From Deltaproteobacteria bacterium (GTDB lineage Bacteria; Desulfobacterota; Desulfarculia; Adiutricales; Adiutricaceae): DNA of 9,536 nt. The translations under genes were made by a program, and so were the position numbers. Under the pieces are notes generated by a model. The model was given only the letters and a program-made list of their open reading frames with translations. It was not told where the DNA came from and ran no database searches. This document shows, in pieces, positions 1 to 4,739 of this stretch (position 1 is its first letter; each line of letters opens with the position of its first letter). The stretch is from contig JAITJT010000123.1 in the NCBI GenBank assembly GCA_031278795.1, positions 1-9,536 on the forward strand, in the 5' to 3' direction.

Positions 1-362
1 GGTTTTCTGCAGTCACACTCACCGGTGTACTGGGGATGGTGCGGACAAAAATACCAGCCGGCTATGATGGTGCCGCTCTCCCTAAGCTCGAGGTCAACCT
101 TCCGGTGGAGTAGGAGGACATCCTCCTCTTTGTAGAGGGATTTGGCGATTCCCGCCTGGTTGGTGACCACCACCAGCTTCAAACCCGCGAGATACAAGAG
201 CTTGAGCGCCATGGTGGCGCCCGGGAGCCACTCCCATCTCTCGTAGAGATGGGTATAGCCCAGATCCCTATTGAGGGTGCCGTCGCGGTCTAAAAAAACC
301 GCGATGTTTTTCAGCTGCGTCTTCGCATCTTCGCTTCTTGGGGTCTTGGGTTCTTCACTCAT
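1..362 (-). CDS. gmhB: D,D-heptose 1,7-bisphosphate 7-phosphatase (GmhB-like HAD phosphatase), 3' end cut by window
   Basis: The minus strand encodes 120 residues from ATG at 362 before the window ends. The N-terminal HAD motif FLDRDGTLNRD supplies the DxD pair (D25, D27): nucleophile and acid/base. HAD motif II follows as VVVTNQAGIA (about 64-73). The zinc-site pattern CPHHP...CxC RKP (C106, H108, C116, C118) is the hallmark of GmhB and of the related HisB N-terminal phosphatase. GmhB removes the 7-phosphate of heptose bisphosphate in the cytoplasm, on the route to ADP-heptose for the LPS inner core. The start is uncertain: there is no clear Shine-Dalgarno, an in-frame TAA lies upstream, and the ATG gives about 17 polar residues before the usual N-terminus. 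It lies 138 nt downstream of the leuB-like gene on the same strand and may be cotranscribed. A histidinol phosphatase cannot be excluded without the missing C-terminus. Confidence 0.8.
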   Translation of the reverse strand, partial: MSEEPKTPRSEDAKTQLKNIAVFLDRDGTLNRDLGYTHLYERWEWLPGATMALKLLYLAGLKLVVVTNQAGIAKSLYKEEDVLLLHRKVDLELRESGTIIAGWYFCPHHPQYTGECDCRK

Positions 363-500
363 CAGTGGATCGTTTTTTTCTAAGTATCGCTTAGCCTTAG
401 GGGAAGGTGGGTTTTACGCCTATTTCATATGTCTATTAGGCTTTTTGGGAAAGATGCAGCTAAGAGCCTAAACTCTCATAAAGCGTAGAGAAAATCCCTT

Positions 501-1658
501 TCAAATGTTGTAGTTATAGTGCTCCTCTTGGAGAACTTCCACTACCTTTGCGCCCACCTCATGGGTCTTTAAGGTTCCTCCCAGCTCCAAGGGCAGCCCA
601 TCTCCTAGATTGTTGCGGAGATAGATGTGAACAGCGTTATCTATGGCCTGGGCCGCCTCAATCTCCCCTATGTAGTTGAGAAGCATGGATGCCGAAAAGA
701 TCGCGGCCAGGGGATTGGCCTTTCCGGTACCCGCTATGTCAGGGGCCGAACCGTGAACCGGCTCGAACATGCTCAAGGAGTCCCCAATGTTTCCGGAGGC
801 CGCCAGACCCAGACCGCCCGTGAGACCGGCGACTAGATCGGAGATTATATCACCGAAGAGGTTGGGGCAGAGGATGATTCCAAAGTTAAGAGGCGACCTG
901 GGGAGCTTGTAGGCCAGGTTGTCAACGTTAATGCGTTTGAGCTCGATTTCAGGGTAGGCCGCCTTGGTGTCGCTTATCACCTTGTCCCAGAAGCCGTAGA
1001 TATGCGGGAGGGCATTGGACTTGGTGGCGAAGTGAATGAAGGGTTTGCCAAAGATCCTGGCCAGCTGGAAGGCCTTGTTGGCGATACGCCTGATGGCCGG
1101 TTCCGTTAAGATTCCCACGTTGAAGGCGCTCTCGATATGGGGCTCAAAGTTAAGTTCTATCTTGCCGTCGACTGTGTAGAGTTTCCTATTAGCCACAATC
1201 TTGGAGTCTATATCCCCAAAACCCGTGCCGCCCAGGTTCATGTAGAAATCCTCAGTGTTCTCGCGCACTATGAGGAAATCTATCTGCTCTCCCGGCTTGA
1301 GCTTAATGGGTATAGGGACATTGGGTAGGCTCGTGGCCGGCCGCAGGTTCAGGTATTGATCAAAATGAAACCTGAGGGCCAAGAGGAGCTCCTGCTCCAG
1401 GGGCCCGGGTGGAACCCTGGGGTCCCCCACGGCGCCCAGAAGCATGGCCTTGGCCTCGCCTATGTCGTCAAAGGCCCCTTTGGGTAGCACCTCTTTATGC
1501 TTTAGATAGTACTCGGCCCCAAAGGGATACTCCTTGAAGGCCAGGGTGAAACCAAAGCGCTGGGAACAGGTCTCGAGAACCTTTTTGGCGACCGCGACCA
1601 CCTCGGGCCCTATGCCGTCGCCTGGGATAACTGCTATGTCGTAACGGGTGTCTGTCAT
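501..1658 (-). CDS. leuB: 3-isopropylmalate dehydrogenase family protein (LeuB-like beta-decarboxylating dehydrogenase)
   Basis: 385 residues; typical LeuB is about 350-360. It belongs to the isocitrate/isopropylmalate dehydrogenase family, which oxidatively decarboxylates 3-isopropylmalate to 2-ketoisocaproate in leucine synthesis, using NAD+ and a divalent metal. Visible family motifs are the N-terminal IPGDGIGPEV, the substrate arginines R96 and R106 (ALRFHFDQYLNLRPA), R132 and Y139 (VRENTEDFY), K213 (TKSNAL), the metal aspartates D246, D270 and D274 (FGDIISD), and HGSAPDIAG (D307), the NAD-type adenosine site. L92-L93 before R96 match the hydrophobic pocket of IPMDH. The motif GDPRVPPGPLEQ and the glycine-rich insertion after Y139 resemble the actinobacterial-type LeuB rather than the E. 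coli type. The start ATG at 1658 has AGG about 8 nt upstream. No leuC or leuD is adjacent, so a tartrate/D-malate-type substrate remains possible. Confidence 0.8.
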   Translation of the reverse strand: MTDTRYDIAVIPGDGIGPEVVAVAKKVLETCSQRFGFTLAFKEYPFGAEYYLKHKEVLPKGAFDDIGEAKAMLLGAVGDPRVPPGPLEQELLLALRFHFDQYLNLRPATSLPNVPIPIKLKPGEQIDFLIVRENTEDFYMNLGGTGFGDIDSKIVANRKLYTVDGKIELNFEPHIESAFNVGILTEPAIRRIANKAFQLARIFGKPFIHFATKSNALPHIYGFWDKVISDTKAAYPEIELKRINVDNLAYKLPRSPLNFGIILCPNLFGDIISDLVAGLTGGLGLAASGNIGDSLSMFEPVHGSAPDIAGTGKANPLAAIFSASMLLNYIGEIEAAQAIDNAVHIYLRNNLGDGLPLELGGTLKTHEVGAKVVEVLQEEHYNYNI

Positions 1659-2767
1659 AAATCAACCTGATTGGACCTGAGGGAAAATGGGCCTGGATAA
1701 TAAAATCACGGGCGATCTTTAAAATGAAAGAGCCTAAAAATGTTTTTGGAGGAAAATAGGGGAGTGAAAGATTTTTATTGGATTAGATTTTCTGGAGAAA
1801 TCTAGGCAAATATTTGGTGTTTATATATACTATTCAAGAAAGAAGGTAAAATTTGGTAATTTTTAGAAAAAAAGCTCTTAAAATGCAAGGCGCTTTGTCT
1901 CGCGTCCAGTCAAAAAAGTGAGCCGCGAGTTGATCTTTCCGGAACAATTAATGAAAATTTCCCGGATGACTATCGTTTTGTTTTTTGTGGAGGATTTTTC
2001 CAGTTTTTTAAAGCGTAAAACACGGATGCCCACGGAAATGAGAAGCCTTTTCCATAAGCGAGTCTCTATGTTTTCCAGAGAGATCCTTCTTAAAACACGC
2101 GCGAAAAGAGAACATTAAATATCTTTTACCTGAAAAGTTGAGGGGTTCAAGCCGCTCTGTGCCTCAAAATAATGTTCCATTAAAGCACAAACGGAACTTA
2201 ATTGTCAAATATTTTTTTAGCATAAGAGCTTTGTGGGTAAAGTTACAGAAAATCTGACCTTTTTCTAAACAACTTGTGAACTTTCTTTTTTAGCGTCCCA
2301 TTGTTCGCGGCTTTTTGGCGGCATTTGCCTTTATTCGCTTTTCTTTTCCTTGAAGATAGGGCTAATTTTTACAAAAACGCCTGTTTTGTCAAATTTTTGC
2401 CAAGATATTTTCCACAATATATAGATAAGTTTAAATAATTTTATTTATTGACGAGTTTTTAAAATTTCCTTGACTTTAGCGAGAAAAGCTTTTTAAAGCA
2501 AGGCCGCTGCGGAGGATAGAAGGGAAGAGCCCTAAGGGGAGTGGAGATTACGAGGGATTAGCAACTCGAGAGCTCATTTACGGCGTTTAAAAGATAATAT
2601 CTCTTAAAAATAATAAATAAAGCAACATGTGTTTTAAATTAGGAAAAATTAGTTTTCCCGCGAGACGCGATAATATTCCTATTTTCCTCATCTTTATTAA
2701 GCTAAAGACATTTATTATAAACTCTAAATGTACGTTTGCTAGAGGGATTAATTTTCAGCTTTCCAGA

Positions 2768-2814
2768 GCTAAAACGAATCTTTTTTAACATTTATTTTAG
2801 AAAGATTCATTAGC
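2768..2814. repeat. Long imperfect hairpin in AT-rich spacer
   Basis: The outer arms GCTAA (2768-2772) and TTAGC (2810-2814) enclose inner arms GAATCTTT (2776-2783) and AAAGATTC (2801-2808). Short asymmetric bulges separate the two stems, and further T/A pairing is possible towards an AT-only loop. There is no T-tract on either side that would make it a canonical terminator. Its function is unknown. Confidence 0.45.
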
Positions 2815-2825
2815 AAAACACTCAC

Positions 2826-2864
2826 AAAAAGCGATTATTTTGAGGCTTTTTGTTTAAAATAATC
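2826..2864. repeat. Two interleaved (mutually exclusive or pseudoknotted) inverted repeats
   Basis: Stem A pairs AAAAAGC (2826-2832) with GCTTTTT (2845-2851). Stem B pairs GATTATTTT (2833-2841) with AAAATAATC (2856-2864). Both are perfect and their arms alternate, so in RNA they would compete or form an H-type pseudoknot. The zero-length first loop makes a full pseudoknot sterically doubtful, so alternation is likelier if the region is transcribed at all. Confidence 0.4.
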
Positions 2865-2989
2865 CTCTGCGATCGCACTCTTTTAAGCCGCTATTTAGAA
2901 ATACTTTTTTAGGTTAAACATTTTAAAAATGCTCTTAGATAGTGTTCTCTTAGAGTCTTTTAGAATGGGCTTTTCCACTTTAAAGCTTA

Positions 2990-2998
2990 TGATATAAT
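2990..2998 (+). promoter_or_regulatory. Candidate extended -10 promoter
   Basis: TGATATAAT is a perfect extended -10 (TGnTATAAT). No good -35 lies 16-18 nt upstream, as expected for extended -10 promoters. Two direct copies of CTCTTAGA (2932-2939 and 2947-2954, period 15) lie upstream and might bind a regulator. Transcription would start near 3005, about 20 nt before the small ORF at 3025. In AT-rich DNA such matches also occur by chance. Confidence 0.35.
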
Positions 2999-3024
2999 AT
3001 TTTTACAGAAGGCTTAGGTAATAA

Positions 3025-3147
3025 ATGAGGACGGAAACAAGCATCAATTATCAAAAATCTTTTACTTTCTTTTTGGTTTTTTTTGTCTTCTTTATTCTAA
3101 AGTATTCAAATTTTTTACTGCATAAAAAAAATCTCTCAAAGCTTTGA
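3025..3147 (+). CDS. Possible 40-aa single-pass membrane peptide
   Basis: ATG at 3025 follows AGG at 3016-3018 with a 6-nt spacer, and an extended -10 lies about 30 nt upstream. The predicted product starts MRTETSINYQKS, continues with a Phe-rich hydrophobic stretch of about 20 residues (roughly 13-32), and ends with a basic tail (HKKNLSKL). That is the layout of small single-pass membrane peptides, including type I toxin-like ones. Against it, T-rich DNA produces Phe/Leu/Ile runs in any open frame, and no homolog is recognised. It may be only fortuitous. Confidence 0.25.
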   Translation: MRTETSINYQKSFTFFLVFFVFFILKYSNFLLHKKNLSKL

Positions 3148-3486
3148 TAAATCCCCTAAATCATTGATGTTTCTCGTAAGGTGCGCCTATCATTTCACGA
3201 AAATTAGGACTTCTTTTCAAATGCTTGGATGTCAATTTTTCCTCAGCGCAAATATCTTTTGTTTTAAAAAAAACGTTTAATACACTCTTTAGTAAACGCC
3301 GCCATAGGGGTAACTCCAGCGCGCGGCCAAATACGCGGGACTTAAATGATATTCTTCAACACCTAAAGATTACGATCCCTGGAGGCTTTTTACCTGGAGG
3401 ATTCATAGTGGGAATTTACTTGGTAAAATGAGCTTTTCCCCTTCATTTTAGGGAATAATCGCTAAATAACGATGTTTAAAGCGGAT

Positions 3487-3538
3487 CTTGTATTTTTAGA
3501 TAGCGTTGAAATGTAGCGGAAATGCAAGTAAATACAAG
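3487..3538. repeat. 9-bp perfect inverted repeat with tandem CAAGTAAA
   Basis: CTTGTATTT (3487-3495) pairs perfectly with AAATACAAG (3530-3538) across a 34-nt loop. The right arm sits in a short duplicated motif, GCAAGTAAA followed by ACAAGTAAA at period 10, so the upstream copy gives an alternative pairing with one mismatch. There is no T-tract. Function unknown. Confidence 0.35.
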
Positions 3539-3640
3539 TAAAAACCACAATGATCGGATTTTACACAGCAATATTTTTTTCCCCTGGAGCTAAAAAAAAT
3601 CTCAAGATATAGTTATATTATGAATATTGAGCTGTATATT

Positions 3641-3650
3641 GCGTATACGC
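3641..3650. repeat. Perfect palindrome GCGTATACGC
   Basis: A 10-bp perfect palindrome in AT-rich DNA about 55 bp upstream of the feo -35 element. It is immediately followed by GCTAAATAACG (3652-3662), an 11-mer that also occurs at 3461-3471. It could be a binding site for a second regulator of the feo locus, but only the symmetry supports that. Confidence 0.3.
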
Positions 3651-3705
3651 TGCTAAATAACGTTGAAATCTAATAATTGCAATTAATTTATTCAATTGGC
3701 GCCCC

Positions 3706-3734
3706 TTGACAGAGGTTTTGGCTAATCTTATTAT
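3706..3734 (+). promoter_or_regulatory. Sigma70-type promoter of the feo locus
   Basis: TTGACA (3706-3711) is a perfect -35. A 17-nt spacer leads to TATTAT (3729-3734), five of six matches to TATAAT. The predicted transcription start, about 3741, coincides with the Fur box. This is the strongest promoter match seen in the window, and it precedes the iron-uptake genes on the same strand. Confidence 0.8.
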
Positions 3735-3740
3735 TGCAAG

Positions 3741-3755
3741 TGAGAATCGTTATCA
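3741..3755 (+). promoter_or_regulatory. Fur box (7-1-7) at the feo transcription start
   Basis: TGAGAAT-C-GTTATCA matches the 7-1-7 Fur consensus TGATAAT-N-ATTATCA at 12 of 14 positions. It lies at the predicted start site, directly after the -10, so Fur-Fe2+ binding would block RNA polymerase. This agrees with iron-repressed expression of Feo systems in many bacteria. The same DNA also contains GAGAAT (3742-3747) and ATTCTC (3756-3761), which would form a small hairpin at the 5' end of the transcript. Confidence 0.8.
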
Positions 3756-3800
3756 ATTCTCCCCTTTGCCACTTTGGCTTTTGGGATGAAAAACGGCTCT

Positions 3801-3835
3801 CCAAGGTTTGATTTCAGATATGCCCGAGACCTTGG
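3801..3835 (+). other. Stem-loop in the feo mRNA leader
   Basis: CCAAGGT (3801-3807) is perfectly complementary to ACCTTGG (3829-3835) around a 21-nt loop, within the predicted 180-nt leader between the Fur box and the first feo gene. The right arm overlaps a TTGGCTAATC motif (3832-3841) that also appears at 3718-3727. A regulatory role is possible but unproven. Confidence 0.4.
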
Positions 3836-3851
3836 CTAATCCTCGCCATAC

Positions 3852-3888
3852 AAGCTAAGTGAGCGCCATTTTTGGCGCCACCTAGCTT
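3852..3888 (+). other. Long stem-loop in the feo leader, upstream of a T-run and the ribosome site
   Basis: The arms AAGCTAAGTGAGCGCC and GGCGCCACCTAGCTT pair around the loop ATTTTT, with one mismatch and one bulged A. The stem is about 14 bp and carries a GC-rich top. Nine T residues follow at 3900-3908, but 11 nt separate stem and T-run, so it is not a textbook terminator. The T-run abuts AAGGAG (3909-3914) of the first feo gene. It may stabilise the mRNA, act as an imperfect attenuator, or modulate ribosome access. Confidence 0.55.
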
Positions 3889-3919
3889 AATAATAATAGT
3901 TTTTTTTTAAGGAGCTAAT

Positions 3920-4099
3920 ATGGAAACCATCATCATAGTCGCCATCATAGTGGCCGCTCTGGGTTTTTCCATCTACAGGATCTTCGTGAAGCCATCCTGC
4001 AGCTGCGGCTGCTGTGGCAAGAAAAAGAATTGGAGTGAAACGGATCTCCAAATGGATGAAGATGCTGAAGAAAAGCCGCTAAGCGGCGGCAAGAGTTAG
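3920..4099 (+). CDS. FeoB-associated Cys-rich membrane peptide
   Basis: 59 residues from ATG at 3920, preceded by a strong AAGGAG at 5-nt spacing. The N-terminal half is one hydrophobic membrane segment (IIIVAIIVAALGFSIYRIF, about 4-22). Then comes a cysteine cluster with basic tail (CSCGCCGKKK; four Cys within six residues, about 28-33) and an acidic polar C-terminus. This is the layout of the FeoB-associated Cys-rich membrane protein family (Pfam PF12669 type), small proteins usually encoded next to feoAB. A role in handling Fe2+ or assisting FeoB is presumed for the family, not established. Here it is the first gene after the Fur box, ahead of feoA, whereas such genes are more often seen after feoB. 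A terminator overlaps its stop codon. Confidence 0.85.
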   Translation: METIIIVAIIVAALGFSIYRIFVKPSCSCGCCGKKKNWSETDLQMDEDAEEKPLSGGKS

Positions 4100-4126
4100 G
4101 CTGAAAGCTTTTTTTCGGCCTTTTTT
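4098..4126 (+). terminator. Intrinsic terminator between the Cys-rich peptide gene and feoA
   Basis: AGGCTGAAA (4098-4106) pairs with TTTCGGCCT (4113-4121) through one G-U wobble, with a 6-nt loop and a T-tract to 4126. The stem begins inside the TAG stop codon of the upstream gene. It would end most transcripts after the 59-aa gene and leave feoA and feoB to read-through or a separate weak promoter. No good promoter is visible at 4127-4237. Confidence 0.7.
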
Positions 4127-4153
4127 GCCCTCGATCAATTTTTTTTGGAGCCT

Positions 4154-4176
4154 TGCGCTAGGGATTGATTAGCGCA
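4154..4176 (+). other. Stem-loop upstream of feoA
   Basis: TGCGCTA (4154-4160) and TAGCGCA (4170-4176) form a perfect 7-bp stem with a 9-nt loop and no T-tract. It lies between the terminator and the feoA ribosome site. It could protect the 5' end of a processed feoAB transcript or be an operator. Confidence 0.45.
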
Positions 4177-4237
4177 GCATATTTAGTAACGCTAAACATT
4201 TTAACCCAAGGCTTCCGCATTAGAAAAGGAGTTTCCT

Positions 4238-4516
4238 ATGACTACAGCAGCAGAAAGCATGAGCGCCCCGGCCAAAGAGCCCATCACCCATACCATACCG
4301 CTTAGAAAGCTTGGCGTGGGCCAGAAAGCCATCATAAAGTCCATCTCGGCCAAGGGCGAGATGGGCCGCAGGATTAGGGACATGGGTCTCATCCCCGGAG
4401 TGGAGCTCACCTGCATGGGCCGCGCCCCACTTTACGATCCAGTGGCCATGCGCCTCCTGGGCTTCACCCTCACCCTCAGAAACAACGAGGCGGATTACAT
4501 CACCGTGACCGCCTGA
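4238..4516 (+). CDS. feoA: Ferrous iron transport protein A (FeoA)
   Basis: 92 residues. ATG at 4238 follows AAGGAG (4226-4231) at 6-nt spacing. After an N-terminal extension of about 20 polar residues, residues 21-91 form a FeoA/SH3-like domain: PLRKLGVGQKAIIKSI, then GEMGRRIRDMGLIPGVELTC, APLYDPVAMRLLGFTLTLR, and a closing ADYITVT strand. FeoA is a small cytosolic SH3-fold protein thought to bind FeoB and support Fe2+ uptake, but it is not a GTPase. Most family members are about 75 residues, so the N-terminal tail is extra. feoB follows after an unusually long 223-nt gap instead of overlapping or abutting, which suggests translation of the two is not coupled. Confidence 0.95.
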   Translation: MTTAAESMSAPAKEPITHTIPLRKLGVGQKAIIKSISAKGEMGRRIRDMGLIPGVELTCMGRAPLYDPVAMRLLGFTLTLRNNEADYITVTA

Positions 4517-4529
4517 GTCCTTATTTCTT

Positions 4530-4571
4530 GCCCTTTGCCCTTTTCCTTTAGTCCTTTGTCCTTAGCCCTCA
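4530..4571 (+). repeat. Degenerate heptamer tandem repeat, exact 7-nt period
   Basis: Six consecutive 7-mers read GCCCTTT, GCCCTTT, TCCTTTA, GTCCTTT, GTCCTTA and GCCCTCA, with consensus G(T/C)CCTT(T/A). The tract is entirely non-coding and starts 14 nt after the feoA stop. The pyrimidine strand bias is strong. Heptamer short tandem repeats are known elsewhere, for example in filamentous cyanobacteria. This tract could vary in copy number by slippage and so change feoA-feoB spacing. Confidence 0.6.
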
Positions 4572-4593
4572 TAGTCACATCAAGGTAAAAATC

Positions 4594-4618
4594 AGCGTGG
4601 TATTTTTTTGCCTACGCT
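4594..4618 (+). other. Stem-loop between feoA and feoB
   Basis: AGCGTGG (4594-4600) pairs with CTACGCT (4612-4618), including one G-T wobble, around a T-rich loop (4601-4611). There is no downstream T-run. A second, long-range pairing lies just beyond it: CTGTTTCC (4632-4639) with GGAAACAG (4707-4714), which would bring the feoB ribosome site (4724-4731) close to a closed structure. Confidence 0.4.
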
Positions 4619-4723
4619 TAATACTTATAGGCTGTTTCCCCTGGAACTTATAAATTCACTCATTCATTCCACGTGCCAAATAAATATCCAAATATTTTCT
4701 AGAAATGGAAACAGGCTTAATGT

Positions 4724-4731
4724 AAGGGTGG
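4724..4731 (+). promoter_or_regulatory. Ribosome binding site fixing the TTG start of feoB
   Basis: AAGGGTGG lies 8 nt before TTG at 4740. An in-frame TAA at 4734-4736 rules out any earlier start, and later starts would remove the P-loop region. So feoB must begin at this TTG or very close to it. Confidence 0.7.
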
Positions 4732-4739
4732 TATAAAAC

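Larger units (their letters stand above)
1659..3700. other. AT-rich intergenic desert, no convincing protein gene
   Basis: About 2 kb between the minus-strand leuB-like gene and the plus-strand feo promoter. It is visibly AT-rich, with many T and A runs. Open frames of 60-70 codons at 1918-2118 and 3225-3431 begin at GTG/TTG without ribosome sites and have no recognisable domains. Contents worth noting are a purine/GC-rich island at about 2495-2580, inverted repeats at 2768-2814, 2826-2864, 3487-3538 and 3641-3650, an extended -10 promoter candidate at 2990-2998 followed by a 40-codon hydrophobic ORF, and a second GC-richer patch at about 3297-3345. No tRNA, rRNA or CRISPR pattern was seen. 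It may be decayed sequence, a regulatory RNA region or both. Confidence 0.6.

Noticed and set aside
436..471. Inverted repeat TTAGGCT/AGCCTAA between leuB-like and gmhB-like genes
   Set aside because: A 7-bp stem with a 22-nt loop and no T-tract on the minus strand; too weak to call a terminator.
1918..2118. 66-codon plus-strand frame in the AT-rich desert
   Set aside because: GTG start without a ribosome site, no domain or signal, and composition like the surrounding non-coding DNA. An internal ATG at 1951 has only a weak GGAA upstream.
3225..3431. 68-codon plus-strand frame
   Set aside because: TTG start with no ribosome site; the first half is poly-Lys/Phe from A/T runs. Kept only as a possible relic, not as a gene.
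2408..3567. Possible replication origin: DnaA-box-like TTTTCCACA (2408-2416) and TTTTACACA (3559-3567) in AT-rich DNA
   Set aside because: Only two degenerate boxes more than 1 kb apart, another TTTTACACA occurs at 9220-9228 elsewhere, and no dnaA, dnaN or gidA neighbour is present.
3578..4645. Shared 11-mer TTTCCCCTGGA at 3578-3588 and 4635-4645
   Set aside because: Several 11-mer repeats are expected by chance in a 9.5-kb window, and no longer homology flanks it.
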